Assembly (NCBI RefSeq): GCF_003076135.1
Contig: NZ_QDGZ01000002.1
Coordinates: 496,001 to 560,000 of the forward strand
DNA length: 64,000 bases
Source: Nocardioides gansuensis
GTDB lineage: Bacteria > Actinomycetota > Actinomycetes > Propionibacteriales > Nocardioidaceae
Reading direction: 5' to 3'
The notes under the pieces are model-generated. The model ran no database searches. It had not been told where the DNA came from and was given only the letters and a program-made list of their open reading frames with translations. Positions 35,567-46,600 of this stretch are shown one piece after another (position 1 is the stretch's first letter; every line of letters starts with the position of its first letter). A program made the position numbers and the translations under genes.

Positions 35567-35592
35567 CGAAACGCTTCGTCGAAGCGTTTCGA
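35566..35592. promoter_or_regulatory. Double LacI operator (perfect 12-3-12 inverted repeat)
   Basis: TCGAAACGCTTC-GTC-GAAGCGTTTCGA is a perfect 27-base inverted repeat. It can be read as two LacI boxes facing each other; the right one, TCGAAGCGTTTCGA (35579-35592), is identical to the box before the GH3 gene at 46691-46704. It overlaps the -10 and start region of the lacI-ABC-glycosidase operon, which predicts repression and autoregulation. Confidence 0.8.
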
Positions 35593-35612
35593 TGATTCCT
35601 GAGGGAGGCGCC

Positions 35613-36665
35613 GTGGTCACCATGCACGACGTCGCGCGGCACGCCGGGGTGTCGGTCAGCACCGTCTCGTACGTCCTCACCGGAGCGCGACCGATCTCGC
35701 CGGCGACCCGGAAGCGGGTCCTGGCAGCGATGGCGGAGCTCGACTACCAGCCCAACGCCATGGCCCGCGGACTGGCGAGCAGGCGCAGCCGCATCCTGGG
35801 CTTGCTCATGCCGATGGACGACCGCGGGACCGGGGCGACGGAGACTGCCTTCGTGACCGGCGCTGCCGAGGCCGCCGCCCGGGCCGCCCATCACCTGCTC
35901 TTGTCGCCGATCCCCGCCGGCGACGTCGACGCCCTGAGAAGGCTGGCCAGCCAACGCATTCTCGACGGCGCCCTGGTCATGGAGGTGCAGATGGAAGACC
36001 CGCGTGTGGAGGTCCTGCGGGAGCTCGGTGTGCCGTTCGTGCTGATCGGGCGCACCCGTGACACCACCGGTGTCCCATTCGTCGACATCGACTTCGACCA
36101 CACCGTTCGCGGAGCGGTGGAGCACCTGCTCGACCTCGGGCACCGCTCCATCGTGTTCGTCAACCACTCCCAGGAGGCGCTGGCCAGCGGTTATGCGCCG
36201 GCGCTGCGCACGCAGGAGAGCTTCACGACCGTGATGGCCGAGCACGGCCTGGAGCCGCTGGTGGTCACTGCCGAGGACACGGCGGCCGCCGGCCGCGCGG
36301 CCTTGCGAACGGCCCTGGTGCAGTGCCCTGGCCTCTCCGCCGTGCTCGCCATGAACGAGCACGCGCTCTTCGGCGTCCTCGGGGAGCTGGCTCTCCAGGG
36401 GCTGAAGGTGCCGGACGACGTCTCCGTCGTCTCCATGGTCACGTCGGCGCAGGTCGCGGACCTCGCCACCCCGGCCCTCACCACGATGACCTCCCCCGGT
36501 TCCACGCTGGGCCGGCTGGCGGTCGAGGTGTTGCTGCGGACGCTCGAGGGTTCGGGCGGCCCCAGCCACCAGGAACTGGTCACGTGCTCGCTCGAGGTGC
36601 GAGGCAGCAGCGGTCACCTACGTCGCACGCCGGAGCGGACGCCCGGCGGGGTCGCGTCTCGCTGA
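35613..36665 (+). CDS. LacI-family repressor of the oligosaccharide operon
   Basis: 350 residues from GTG 35613, which follows GAGGGAGG by 4 bases. ATG 35592 overlaps the operator and ATG 35622 is the other choice. The N-terminal DNA-binding domain is MHDVARHAGVSVSTVSYVL, then the hinge helix NAMARGLASRRS. A periplasmic-binding-protein-like sensor domain follows (ILGLLMPMDDRG, DGALVMEVQMEDPRVE, VPFVDIDFDHTVRGAVEHLLDLGHRSIVFV). Its recognition helix (VSVSTVSY) is identical to that of the second LacI protein at 46872, so both should read the same boxes. It is first in the operon with the ABC transporter, 44 bases before the binding protein. The inducer is probably the transported sugar. Confidence 0.9.
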   Translation: MVTMHDVARHAGVSVSTVSYVLTGARPISPATRKRVLAAMAELDYQPNAMARGLASRRSRILGLLMPMDDRGTGATETAFVTGAAEAAARAAHHLLLSPIPAGDVDALRRLASQRILDGALVMEVQMEDPRVEVLRELGVPFVLIGRTRDTTGVPFVDIDFDHTVRGAVEHLLDLGHRSIVFVNHSQEALASGYAPALRTQESFTTVMAEHGLEPLVVTAEDTAAAGRAALRTALVQCPGLSAVLAMNEHALFGVLGELALQGLKVPDDVSVVSMVTSAQVADLATPALTTMTSPGSTLGRLAVEVLLRTLEGSGGPSHQELVTCSLEVRGSSGHLRRTPERTPGGVASR

Positions 36666-36709
36666 CGGACTTGGTCACAACAGCTCTACACCCAACGAGG
36701 AGATTGAGA

Positions 36710-38008
36710 ATGTTCAGGAAGCGCAAGCTCGCGGCGGCCGTGGCTCTCGGCCTTTCCGCGGCGACACTCACCGCCTGCGGCGACGACAGCAGCAGCGCAG
36801 AGGAGGCCACGACCCTGCGTCTGTGGCACTACGAGTCCGCCAACAGCGCGATGGGCGTCGCCTGGGACCGCGCCATCGAGATCTTCGAGGAAGAGCACCC
36901 CGATGTGACGGTGACGTTCGAGCGCAAGGCGTTCGAGCAGATCCAGCAGAACGCCGCCATGATCATCAACTCCGAAGAGGGCCCGGACGTCATGGAGTAC
37001 AACAAGGGGAATGCCACCGCCGGGCTCCTGTCGTCACAGGGGCTGCTGACCGACCTCACCGCCGAGGCCGAGGAGCGGGGTTGGGCCGACCAGCTCAGCG
37101 ACAGCCTCGAGACCACGGCCCGGTACGACGAGCGCGGCGTGATGGGATCGGGCAACTGGTACGGCGTGCCGAACTACGGCGAGTACGTGATGGTCTACTA
37201 CAACCAGGAGCTCTTCGAGAAGCACGGCGTCGAGGTCCCCACCACCCTGGACGAGATGACCGCGGCGATGGACACCTTCGTCGACAAGGGGGTCGCCCCG
37301 CTCGGCATGTCCGGTGCGGAGTATCCCGCGGGCCAGCTGTTCTACCAGCTCGCCCTCGCGGAGGCCGACCGCTCCTTCATCGACAGCTACCAGCTCTACG
37401 ACGGTGAGGTCGACTTCCAGGCCGACCCGCTGGCGTCTGCCGCCGAGACCTTCGACGAGTGGGTGAAGAAGGGCTACATCTCACGGGACTCCGCCGGCCT
37501 CAAGGCCGAGGACATGGGCGTCCAGTTCATGAGCGGCAAGGTGCCGATGATCGTGTCTGGCAGCTGGTGGTACGGCCGGTTCAAGGACGAGATCCCGTTC
37601 GAGTGGGACAGCTTCCTCTTCCCCGGCAACACCTTCCACGCCGGGTCTTCCGGCAACCTGTGGGTCGTCCCGGAGACGAGCCAGGCCAAGGACCTCGCCT
37701 ACGACTTCATCGACATCACGATGCGGCCGGAGATCCAGGAGCTCATCGGCAACAACGGCGGCGTGCCGATCGACGCCGACCCCTCGAAGATCGAGGACCC
37801 CAAGGACAGCAGGCTGATCGAGAACTTCAACGCGGTCACCGAGCAGGACGGGCTGGCCTTCTACCCGGACTGGCCGGTCCCGGGCTACTACGACGTGCTC
37901 GTGTCCGCCCTGCAGGGGTTGATCAACCAGTCCCGTTCCCCCGAGGAGGTCCTCGACTCCCTCGAGGGTCCTTACCAGGAGGGCGTCGAGGAGATCGACG
38001 CCCGGTGA
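36710..38008 (+). CDS. ABC transporter sugar-binding lipoprotein (CUT1)
   Basis: 432 residues from ATG 36710 with GAGGAG 8 bases upstream. A lipoprotein signal peptide ends in the lipobox L-T-A-C23. The mature part is a family 1 extracellular solute-binding protein: TLRLWHYESANSAMGVAWDRA, DVMEYNKGNATAGLLSSQGLL, FMSGKVPMIVSGSWWYGRF and GNNGGVPIDADPSKI. The many exposed aromatic residues (WHY, SWWYGRF, WDSFLF) suit sugar stacking. It would deliver an oligosaccharide to the two permeases that follow. The link with an alpha-xylosidase and a beta-glucosidase suggests xyloglucan-derived oligosaccharides; this is inference. Confidence 0.92.
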   Translation: MFRKRKLAAAVALGLSAATLTACGDDSSSAEEATTLRLWHYESANSAMGVAWDRAIEIFEEEHPDVTVTFERKAFEQIQQNAAMIINSEEGPDVMEYNKGNATAGLLSSQGLLTDLTAEAEERGWADQLSDSLETTARYDERGVMGSGNWYGVPNYGEYVMVYYNQELFEKHGVEVPTTLDEMTAAMDTFVDKGVAPLGMSGAEYPAGQLFYQLALAEADRSFIDSYQLYDGEVDFQADPLASAAETFDEWVKKGYISRDSAGLKAEDMGVQFMSGKVPMIVSGSWWYGRFKDEIPFEWDSFLFPGNTFHAGSSGNLWVVPETSQAKDLAYDFIDITMRPEIQELIGNNGGVPIDADPSKIEDPKDSRLIENFNAVTEQDGLAFYPDWPVPGYYDVLVSALQGLINQSRSPEEVLDSLEGPYQEGVEEIDAR

Positions 38009-38069
38009 CGGCACGGGCGGGCGCGCCAGCCTCTCGCGGCGCGCCCGCCCCTCTGGAAGGACACGCACC

Positions 38070-39014
38070 ATGACCACAGCGGCCACCCTGACGGCCCGCG
38101 AGTCGCCCCCGCGCTCGAAGCCCCGCCGCGATCCGGCGTACTGGCTGTACCTGCTGCCCGGCGCGACGTTGTTCGTGCTCATCATCGCCGTGCCGCTCGT
38201 CTACACCGTCTATCTGTCGATGACGCGTTGGTCGGGCATCGGTGACCCGCAGTGGGTGGGCCTGGAGAACTACCAGCGCCTGCTCGAGGACGAGGTCTTC
38301 TGGATCTCGTTCAAGAACACCATCGCGATGATCGTGGCGATGGTGGTGGTCCCCACCCTGCTCGGCCTGGTGCTGGCGTCCGTGCTCTTCGACGTCGTCG
38401 GCCGTCGCTTCCACCCGCACACCGCGTCCGTCCTGCGCGCCGCGATCTATCTGCCACAGGTGCTGCCCGTCGTGGTGGCCGGGATCGTGTGGGGCTGGAT
38501 CCTCCGGCCTGACGGGGCGCTCAACGCGGTGCTCTCCTCGGCAGGTCTCAGCTTCCTGGAGGGCGACTGGCTCGGAGATCCCGACAAGGCGCTGCCCAGC
38601 GTGATGATGGTGATGATCTGGGTCCAGATCGGCTACCCGGTCGTCGTCTTCATGGCGGCGATGGAGCGGGTCGACCCCGAGCTGTTCGAGGCAGCCGAGC
38701 TCGACGGCGCCGGCTGGCGCCAGCGCTTCACCGCCATCACCCTCCCCCAGGTGCGCCCCGAGACGTTCGTCGTCGCGCTCACCTGCACGATCGCGGCACT
38801 CAAGGTCTTCGGCCCGATCTACGCCCTGACCCGGGGTGGGCCGGAGAACGCCACGAACGTGCCTTCCTACTACGCGTACTTCACCTTCTTCAAGAAGCTG
38901 CAGGTCGGCTACGGCTCGGCGATCGCGATCGTCCTGACCCTGATCATCGTCGTGGTGGCGATGGCATTCATGTGGGCGCAACAGCGCGGCGAGCGCCGCG
39001 AGGCAGGAGCCTGA
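38070..39014 (+). CDS. ABC sugar transporter permease (MalF-like)
   Basis: 314 residues, six predicted membrane helices. The binding-protein-dependent permease motif is EAAELDGAGWRQRFTAITLPQVRP (E-A-A-x3-D-G-A), the loop that docks the ATPase. The N-terminal region (AYWLYLLPGATLFVLIIAVPLVYTVYLSMT) is standard for the first CUT1 permease. AAGGAC precedes the ATG. Only one base separates its stop from the next start. No ATPase gene is in the locus, so a shared MsiK-type ATPase encoded elsewhere probably energises import, as is common in actinobacteria. Confidence 0.92.
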   Translation: MTTAATLTARESPPRSKPRRDPAYWLYLLPGATLFVLIIAVPLVYTVYLSMTRWSGIGDPQWVGLENYQRLLEDEVFWISFKNTIAMIVAMVVVPTLLGLVLASVLFDVVGRRFHPHTASVLRAAIYLPQVLPVVVAGIVWGWILRPDGALNAVLSSAGLSFLEGDWLGDPDKALPSVMMVMIWVQIGYPVVVFMAAMERVDPELFEAAELDGAGWRQRFTAITLPQVRPETFVVALTCTIAALKVFGPIYALTRGGPENATNVPSYYAYFTFFKKLQVGYGSAIAIVLTLIIVVVAMAFMWAQQRGERREAGA

Positions 39015-39015
39015 G

Positions 39016-39909
39016 ATGGCCACGACACTGATGCCCTCGGCGGTCACCGAGACGCAGCCCGGGCCACCTCACACCAAGGACCGCTACCGCCGGGGCGCAG
39101 CGCGGTGGGTGGTCCTGGGGCTTGTGGCGGTCGTCTGCTTGGCCATGCTGGTGCCCTTCGGCTTCATGGTCCTCAACGCCTTCAAGTCCCCGGGTGACTA
39201 CTCCACCAACGGCCCGCTGAGCTGGCCCAGCGGGTTCTACACCGAGGGCCTGGAGACCTACTGGCGGGAGGCTGACTACCCGGTGAAGCTGTGGAACTCC
39301 ACGCTGATCGCAGGCTCAGTGGCCGTCCTGGCGGTCCTGGTCTCTCTCCTGAATGCCTTCGCGCTCGGCATCGGGAGGGTCCGCGGGCGAGTGTGGATCG
39401 TGGGGCTCTTCCTGCTGGCCAACATGATGCCGCAGGAGGCGCTGGTCTACCCCCTCTACCACTTCGCCAAGGAGGTCGGGCTCTACAACACGAGGCTCTC
39501 GGTGATCATCATCTTCACCGTCATCCAGAGCGCGTTCGGCACCTACCTGCTCGCGTCGGTGCTGAGCACCTTCCCGCGCGCCCTCCTCGAGGCAGCGGCG
39601 GTCGACGGGGCCGGCAAGTGGCGGATCCTGTGGCGGATCGTGTTCCCCAACCTGCGGCCGACGCTCGCCGTCCTGCTCATCTTCTTCTTCATCTGGACCT
39701 GGAACGAGTTCCTCATCCCCCTGGTGATGCTGATCGACAACTCCACCCAGACCATCCCCGTGGCGCTCGCGTCCCTGCAGGGAGACCGGCTCATGGACGC
39801 CCCCACCACCAACGCCGGGTCGCTCATCAGCCTCCTCCCGGCCATCGTCTTCTTCCTCATCTTCCAGCGCACCTTGACCCGCGGGATCACCGCAGGAGCA
39901 GTGAAATGA
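39016..39909 (+). CDS. ABC sugar transporter permease (MalG-like)
   Basis: 297 residues, six predicted helices. The ATPase-docking motif is LEAAAVDGAGKWRILWRIVFPNLRP. The remainder (LVPFGFMVLNAFKSP, PLVMLIDNSTQTIPVALASLQGD) is typical of the second CUT1 permease. AGGAG ends 5 bases before the ATG, inside the end of the first permease gene. Its stop overlaps the alpha-xylosidase start (ATGA), so import and first intracellular hydrolysis are coupled at translation. Confidence 0.92.
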   Translation: MATTLMPSAVTETQPGPPHTKDRYRRGAARWVVLGLVAVVCLAMLVPFGFMVLNAFKSPGDYSTNGPLSWPSGFYTEGLETYWREADYPVKLWNSTLIAGSVAVLAVLVSLLNAFALGIGRVRGRVWIVGLFLLANMMPQEALVYPLYHFAKEVGLYNTRLSVIIIFTVIQSAFGTYLLASVLSTFPRALLEAAAVDGAGKWRILWRIVFPNLRPTLAVLLIFFFIWTWNEFLIPLVMLIDNSTQTIPVALASLQGDRLMDAPTTNAGSLISLLPAIVFFLIFQRTLTRGITAGAVK

Positions 39910-42137
39910 AGTTCACCGACGGCTACTGGCAGCTCCGACCCGGGGTCAGCGTCCTGCGTCCCCGCAGCGTCGATTCCGTGGAGAGCGGCGACCGCGGCTT
40001 CACGGTGTTCGCGCCGACCGGCGAGATCACCGGACGGGGCGACACCCTCAACATGCCGGTGGTCACGGTGGAGTTCTCCAGTCCGGCCTCCGGCGTGATC
40101 GGGGTGACGATCGGCCACCACTCCGGTGGCCTGCCGAAGGAGCCGCGCTTTGCGCTCGCCGAGACTCACGACCACCCGGTCAAGGTCGAGGTCACCGACA
40201 CCGAGGCGACTCTCACCTCGGGCGGGATCAGCGCGCGGGTCAGCCTCGGCGGGGCCTGGCATGTCGACTTCCTGCGCGGGGGCGACGTGATCACCTCCTC
40301 CACCGAACGCAGTGTCGGCATCGTCACCGACGGCGAAGGGCGGCGTTTCGTGCATGAGCGACTCGCCCTGGGCGTCGGCGAGGCGGTCTACGGCCTCGGG
40401 GAGCGGTTCGGCGCCTTCGTGAAGAACGGGCAGACCGTCGACATCTGGAACGCCGACGGCGGCACCGCCAGCGAGCAGGCCTACAAGAACGCGCCGTTCT
40501 ACCTCAGCAACGCCGGGTACGGCGTCTTCGTCGACCACCCGGGGCATGTCTCGTTCGAGGTGGGATCGGAAGTCGTCTCGCAGACCCAGTTCAGTGTCGC
40601 TGGCGAGTCGCTGACCTACTTCCTCATCGACGGGCCCGACCCCAAGGAGGTGCTGCGCCGCTACACCGCGCTCACCGGCCGCCCCGCCCGGGTGCCGGCC
40701 TGGTCCTTCGGCCTGTGGCTGTCCACGTCGTTCACCACCTCCTACGACGAGGCGACCGTCACCTCCTTCATCGACGGCATGACGGAGCGCGATCTGCCGC
40801 TGTCGGTCTTCCACTTCGACTGCTTCTGGATGCGGCAGTTCCACTGGGTCGACCTCGTGTGGGACCCGGACACCTTCCCGGACCCGGAGGGCATGCTGCG
40901 CCGGCTGCACGACCGGGGCCTGAAGGTCTGCGTGTGGATCAACCCCTACATCGCCCAGCGGTCCTACCTCTTCGAGGAGGGCCGGGCCGCGGGATACCTC
41001 GTCACGAACCCCGACGGGTCGGTGTGGCAGTGGGACAAGTGGCAGGCGGGCATGGCCCTGGTCGACTTCACCAACCCTGACGCGGTTGCGTGGTTCTCCG
41101 GCAAGCTGCGCGCCCTGCTCCGCATGGGCGTGGACTGCTTCAAGACCGACTTCGGCGAGCGGATCCCGACCGACGTCGTCTGGCACGACGGCTCGGACCC
41201 CGAGCGGATGCACAACTACTACGCGCTGCTCTACAACCGGGCGGTCTTCGAGCTGCTCGAGCAGGAACGGGGCATCGGCGAGGCGGTGGTCTTCGCCCGC
41301 TCCGCGACGGCCGGCGGCCAGCAGTATCCCGTGCACTGGGGCGGCGACTGCGAGTCCACGTTCGGGGCGATGGCGGAATCGCTGCGCGGCGGCCTCTCCC
41401 TGGCCGCATCCGGGTTCGGCTACTGGAGCCACGACATCGGCGGCTTCGAGGGCACGCCGGACCCGGCCGTGTTCAAGCGATGGATCGCCTTCGGGCTCCT
41501 CTCCTCCCACTCCCGGCTCCACGGCTCGGGCTCCTACCGGGTGCCGTGGGCGTACGACGAGGAGGCGGTCGACGTGCTGCGGCACTTCACGCGGTTGAAG
41601 ATGTCGCTGATGCCCTACCTGGCCGCCGCCGCGGAGGAGGCGCACCGTGAGGGCGTGCCGATGATGCGGCCGATGGTCGTGGAGTTCCCCGATGACCCGA
41701 CGAGCGCCTACCTCGACCGGCAGTACATGCTCGGGCCGGACCTCCTGGTGGCCCCGGTCATGCACGAGCGGGAGGTGACCTTCTACGTGCCCGCCGGCAC
41801 CTGGACCCACGTCGTCACCGGCGAGCAGCTCACCGGGCCGGGTTGGTTCACCCAGGACCACGGGTTCGACAGCCTGCCGGTGCTGGCTCGTCCCGGGGCC
41901 GTGATCCCGTTCGGCGCGGTGCACGACCGGCCCGACTACGAGTGGGCTGACGGCGTGCAGCTGAAGGCCTTCGCCCCCCAGGAGGGGCAGCGCACCCGGG
42001 TGAGCATCCCGTCCGCCGCGGGCGGCCCGGACGCGGAGTTCGACGTCACCGTGACGGGCGGAGTGGCCCAGGCCCGCCTGGTCGCGGGTGCCTCCGCGGC
42101 GTACGAGGCCATCGTGGTCGGCGGCGGTCGCCGCTGA
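39906..42137 (+). CDS. GH31 alpha-xylosidase (YicI-like)
   Basis: 743 residues from ATG 39906, overlapping the permease stop. It is a YicI-type GH31 enzyme. The nucleophile is D415 in [13 protein letters not shown] and the acid/base is D481 in [10 protein letters not shown], the same motifs as E. coli YicI. The N-terminal beta-sandwich has the conserved [21 protein letters not shown], and the catalytic barrel includes [15 protein letters not shown]. These enzymes release alpha-1,6-linked xylose from isoprimeverose or the non-reducing end of xyloglucan oligosaccharides. No signal peptide is seen, so it acts in the cytoplasm on imported sugar. Its stop overlaps the GH1 start by one base. Confidence 0.93.
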   Translation: MKFTDGYWQLRPGVSVLRPRSVDSVESGDRGFTVFAPTGEITGRGDTLNMPVVTVEFSSPASGVIGVTIGHHSGGLPKEPRFALAETHDHPVKVEVTDTEATLTSGGISARVSLGGAWHVDFLRGGDVITSSTERSVGIVTDGEGRRFVHERLALGVGEAVYGLGERFGAFVKNGQTVDIWNADGGTASEQAYKNAPFYLSNAGYGVFVDHPGHVSFEVGSEVVSQTQFSVAGESLTYFLIDGPDPKEVLRRYTALTGRPARVPAWSFGLWLSTSFTTSYDEATVTSFIDGMTERDLPLSVFHFDCFWMRQFHWVDLVWDPDTFPDPEGMLRRLHDRGLKVCVWINPYIAQRSYLFEEGRAAGYLVTNPDGSVWQWDKWQAGMALVDFTNPDAVAWFSGKLRALLRMGVDCFKTDFGERIPTDVVWHDGSDPERMHNYYALLYNRAVFELLEQERGIGEAVVFARSATAGGQQYPVHWGGDCESTFGAMAESLRGGLSLAASGFGYWSHDIGGFEGTPDPAVFKRWIAFGLLSSHSRLHGSGSYRVPWAYDEEAVDVLRHFTRLKMSLMPYLAAAAEEAHREGVPMMRPMVVEFPDDPTSAYLDRQYMLGPDLLVAPVMHEREVTFYVPAGTWTHVVTGEQLTGPGWFTQDHGFDSLPVLARPGAVIPFGAVHDRPDYEWADGVQLKAFAPQEGQRTRVSIPSAAGGPDAEFDVTVTGGVAQARLVAGASAAYEAIVVGGGRR

Positions 42138-43528
42138 TGGCGGCGGCAGACTTCCCCGCCGGCTTCACCTGGGGCGCCTCCACAGCGGCGTACCAGATCG
42201 AGGGCGCGGTCGCCGAGGACGGGCGCGGGCCGTCGATCTGGGACACCTTCTCCCACTCCCCCGGCCGCACCGCCCGCGGTGAGTCCGGGGACGTCGCCGC
42301 CGACCACTACCACCGCTGGGAGGAGGACCTGGACCACCTCGCGGCCCTCGGGGTCGACGCCTACCGCTTCTCGATCGCCTGGCCGCGGACCCAGCCGTCT
42401 GGCCGCGGCGAGCTGAACGGCGCCGGGCTCGACTTCTACTCGCGGCTCGTCGACGGGATGCTCGAGCGCGGCATCCGCCCCTTCGCCACGCTCTACCACT
42501 GGGACCTCCCCCAGCCGCTGGAGGACGCGGGCGGCTGGCCGGAGCGGGACACGGCGCTGCGGTTCGAGGAGTACGCCGAGGGCTTGCTGCGCCGCCTGGG
42601 AGACCGGGTCCACACCTGGATCACCCTGAACGAGCCGTGGTGCACGGCCTTCCTCGGCTACGCCTCGGGGGTCCACGCGCCCGGACGCACCGAGCCGGCC
42701 GCAGCGCTGGCGGCCGTGCACCACCTCAACCTCGCCCATGGCCTCGCCGGGCGGGTCGTGCGCGCAGAGGCCCCCGCGGCACAGCTGTCCGTGGCGCTGA
42801 ACTTCCACGTCCTTCGCCCGGCCTCGGAGTCGGAGGCCGATCTGGACGCCGTGCGCAGGATCGAGGCGTTGGCGAACCGGTCCTTCCTCGGGCCGATGCT
42901 CGAGGGCGCCTACCCAGCGGACCTCCTCGAGGGCACCGCCGGGGTGACCGACTGGCACTTCGTCCGCGACGGTGACGTGGAGACAGCCGCTGTCCCGCTC
43001 GACGCGCTCGGAGTCAACTACTACGCCACGAGCACCGTGCGGGCATGGGACGGCGAGTCCCCACGCTCCCTGGACGACGGCCACCGCACCGCCGGCCACT
43101 CGCCCTGGGTCGGAGTCGACGACGTGGAGTTCCTCCCGCAGCCCGGGCCCCACACCGCCATGGGCTGGAACATCGACCCGGACGGCCTCACCGACCTGCT
43201 GACCTCGCTCCACCACGCCTATCCGGGACTGCCGCTCGTCGTGACCGAGAACGGTGCCGCCTTCCACGACGAGGTGGCTCCCGACGGCGCTGTCCACGAC
43301 ACCGACCGGGTCCACTACCTGGCCGGCCACGTGGCCGCGCTGCAGGCCGCGATCAAGGACGGTGCCGACGTCCGCGGCTACTTCGTGTGGTCGCTGCTCG
43401 ACAACTTCGAGTGGGCGTGGGGATATGACCGCCGGTTCGGGATCATCCGGATCGACTACGACACGTTGCAGCGGACCTGGAAGGACAGCGCTCACTGGTA
43501 CCGCAGCCTCGTCGTCGGCGGGCGCTGA
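42137..43528 (+). CDS. GH1 beta-glucosidase
   Basis: 463 residues, cytoplasmic. N terminus [19 protein letters not shown], acid/base E166 in TLNEPW and nucleophile E371 in VTENGAA. The C-terminal [20 protein letters not shown] is the aglycone-side GH1 signature. It hydrolyses beta-linked glucose (or galactose/fucose) from short sugars and would finish what the alpha-xylosidase begins by splitting the de-xylosylated beta-1,4-glucan chain. It is the last gene of the operon, followed by a bidirectional terminator. The start overlaps the alpha-xylosidase stop (TGATG). Confidence 0.94.
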   Translation: MAAADFPAGFTWGASTAAYQIEGAVAEDGRGPSIWDTFSHSPGRTARGESGDVAADHYHRWEEDLDHLAALGVDAYRFSIAWPRTQPSGRGELNGAGLDFYSRLVDGMLERGIRPFATLYHWDLPQPLEDAGGWPERDTALRFEEYAEGLLRRLGDRVHTWITLNEPWCTAFLGYASGVHAPGRTEPAAALAAVHHLNLAHGLAGRVVRAEAPAAQLSVALNFHVLRPASESEADLDAVRRIEALANRSFLGPMLEGAYPADLLEGTAGVTDWHFVRDGDVETAAVPLDALGVNYYATSTVRAWDGESPRSLDDGHRTAGHSPWVGVDDVEFLPQPGPHTAMGWNIDPDGLTDLLTSLHHAYPGLPLVVTENGAAFHDEVAPDGAVHDTDRVHYLAGHVAALQAAIKDGADVRGYFVWSLLDNFEWAWGYDRRFGIIRIDYDTLQRTWKDSAHWYRSLVVGGR

Positions 43529-43578
43529 CCGCGTCGTACGTCCCGAGCGCTGCCTGCAGCGACTGGTCGTAGACGACA

Positions 43579-43613
43579 ACCGCCCGGCCCCGCGGAGAGC
43601 GGGACCGGGCGGT
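43579..43613. terminator. Bidirectional hairpin terminator between convergent glycosidase genes
   Basis: A 15-bp stem with one mismatch: ACCGCCCGGCCCCGC (43579-43593), loop GGAGA, GCGGGACCGGGCGGT (43599-43613). No U-tract follows on either strand, as is common in actinobacteria. A smaller hairpin CGCTGC-CT-GCAGCG (43548-43561) lies just before it. It serves both the GH1 operon and the GH3 gene. Confidence 0.75.
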
Positions 43614-43628
43614 CGTTCGTGCGTCGAC

Positions 43629-46600
43629 TCAGGAGAGGGAGAACGTGGCGACCCTGACGCCCGGGCTGAGCACGAGGTAGACGTCGCGCAGGCCTGAGAC
43701 GTCGTCGAGCAGCGTGTCGACGCTGACCTCGGTGTAGTCGTACTCCCCGCCGGTGGACACCGGCGCGGTCGCCAGCAGTGGTCCGGTCGGCGAGTCGAGC
43801 CGCACCTCGAGCGTGCCGGCACCCTGGGTCGCCTTCGCCACCGAGGCCGTGAACCCGGTCGGCCGGTCGAGTCCGGAGGCTGCGAACTTCACCCAGGCCT
43901 GCCGGTCACCGGCGGCGACAGACGTTCCCCGCTCCTTCGTGGTGGGGACGAGCAAGGCGCCGTCGTAGTCGTCGAAGTTCTCGGCGACCGTCTCGAGTGC
44001 GAGGTTGCGGGGCGGGATCACCTCACCGGCCACGTCCACGGCGGTGGTCTGCCGGATGTCCTCCGCGGAGGAGCCCACCATCAGGTCATACGTCGACCGC
44101 TCGACCACCCACCTCTCGCGAGTGACGTCCCAGTGCGCCAGCTGGTCGGCGTTGACCCGGAAGCGCACCGTGACGGTGCGGCCCGGCGCCAGCGTCACCC
44201 GGCGGAAGTCCTCGAGCTCCTGCAGCGGTTGCGTCGCCCGGGAGGTCCGCTGGTGGCTGTAGAGCTGGACGACCTCCGCGCCCGCCCGGGACCCGGTGTT
44301 CGTGACGTCCACGGTCACCGTGATCCGCCCGTCCTGGCCGACGCGCTTCGAGTCGACCCGCAGGTCGGAGTAGCGGAAGTCGGTGTAGGACAGGCCGTGC
44401 CCGAACGGGTAGCCCGGCTCCCCCTCGAAGTAGAGGTAGGTCTGGCCGGTCTTGACGATGTCGTAGTCGAAGACGTCCTCGGGGAGGTCGGCGTCGGAGC
44501 GGTACCACGTCTGGGTGAGCCGGCCCGAAGGGTTGCTGTCACCGAAGAGGGTGGCAGCGACCGCGTTGCCCGTCTCGGAGCCGGCGTGCGTGGTCCACAG
44601 GAGTGCGCCAGGGTCGACGTCCATGGTCACGGGATAGCTGGACTCCAGGACCACGGCCGCCCGGGGGTTGGCCTGCTGCACCGCCTCGAGGAGGTCCTGC
44701 TGGCTGCCGCCGAGCGCCGTGCTGGCCCGGTCGTGGACCTCCCGTCCGTAGACGAACGGGTTGCTGCCCACCACGGCCACGACGGCGTCCGCCTCGGCGG
44801 CTGCTGCGGCGGCCTCCGCCGCCCCGTCACGGAGGACCTCCCGATCGAACCGGGCGGCCTGCTCCTTCGTGCCGGTGCCGACGGTCCCGTCCGGGGCGAC
44901 GGTGACGTAGTGGCCGGGGATCCACCACCAGGGCTCGTTGGTCTCGTAGCCGATGTACTGGAGCAGGACGGTTCCATCGGGCTGCTCCTCGAACCGGAAC
45001 TGCTGCTGGACGTACCAGCCGGTCGGGATGGTGGCGCTCGTGTTGAAGGGCCCGAAGTTGCCGGTGAGGTAGCGGCCGTTGCCCGCATTGCGCAGGGTGG
45101 CGACGTCGGCCATCCACTCGTTCACGTCCCACTGGGCGGCTTCACCGGGCTCGCCCTCGGTCCCGACGACGCGGTCCGCGCTGGTGGTCCCAGTGGCGCT
45201 CAGGTAGCGCCCGGTGGTGGTGTCACGCAGGGCCACCCGGTCGAGGCCCTCGACGCTGGTGACGACAGCGTCCTTGCCGAGACGTTCGCGGATCCCGTCG
45301 AGCGGGGTCACCTCGTAGGGCAGCTTGCCGCCGTACCAGTCGCTGAACAGCGAGTCTGCGAGCGGGCCCACGACGGCCACCTTCGTGGTCTGCTTCGGGT
45401 CGAGCGGAAGCAGGTCGTCGTCGTTGCGGAGGAGCACGAGCGCCTCCTCGGCAGTCTTCCTGTTCAGTCGCCGGTGAGCCGGGCTGTCGAGGACATCCGG
45501 CGAGGCTCCGGCGTACGGGCCGCCGTCGGGATCGAAGTGGCCGAGCCGGCAGCGGATCGTCAGTGCGTGAGTGACAGCCCGGTCGACGTCGGCCTCCGTG
45601 ATCAGGCCCCTCGCCAGCGCGTCCTTGAGCGTCGCGATCATCGGCTTGCTGTTGCTGTCGTCGACGACGAACGCGTCGAGGCCCGCCTTGAGCACGTGGG
45701 CGTATGCCACCGTCTCATCGTCGTAGAAGTGCTGGGCCTGGGTCACCGCGTGAGGTCCCCACGCGTCACTCATGTTGTAGAGCGTCTCGTCGGTCCAGGA
45801 GCGCACGTCCTCGTTGAGGGCGCGGTCCACGTGCGTGGGGCGGCCGTTGACCTTGTTGTAGGACGCCATCACGCCGGTCGCGGCGCCGGCTTCGATGGCC
45901 GGCCTGAAGGCGGCGTACTCGTACTCGTGTCGCAGCTGCTGGCGTAGGTTGGACGAGCTGGCGCTGCGGTTGGTCTCGTTGTTGTAGGCGTAGAAGTGCT
46001 TGAGCACCGGCGCCGTCTTGAGGTAGGTCGGGTCGTCGCCGGAGAGGCCCTTGCCGTAGGCCGTCGCGATCTCGCTGGTGAGCAGCGGGTCCTCGGAGTA
46101 GCCCTCCTCGTTGCGGCCCCAGCGAGGGTCGCGGAGCAGGTTGACCACCGGCGCCCAGACCTGGAGCCCCCACTGCCTGGGGTTCAGGGTGTTGTAGGCG
46201 CGGGCCTCGTCACCGACGGCCGAGCCGACCCGGCGTACCAGCGCAGGGTCCCACGTGCTGGCCAGGCCGACGGCCTGGGGGAAGACGGTCGCGCGGTCTG
46301 CGAGCACCTGCTTCCAGCCGTCGTCGATGTCGTTGGACCAGGCGACACCGTGCAGCGCCTCGGTGCCGGCCTTGAAGTAGGGGATGTCCAGGCGCGGGAT
46401 GGCGGCCTGGGACTGGTGGAGCAGTGACAGCTTCTCGTCCAGGGTCAGCCTGCCCAGCAGGTCGGCGACCCGCTGCTCGACCGGAAGGTCGGGGTTGCGG
46501 AACGGCAGAGCGTCCAGTTGGCTCGCCACGACGGGGAGGGCGGTGGCGGGCGCGGGCGTGGTCACCACAGGAAGCAGGGCCAGTGAAGCTGCGAGGACGG

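Noticed and set aside
39543..41924. Minus-strand frame opposite the GH31 gene
   Set aside because: It runs across a permease and glycosidase with intact catalytic motifs on the plus strand; there is no ribosome site or domain.
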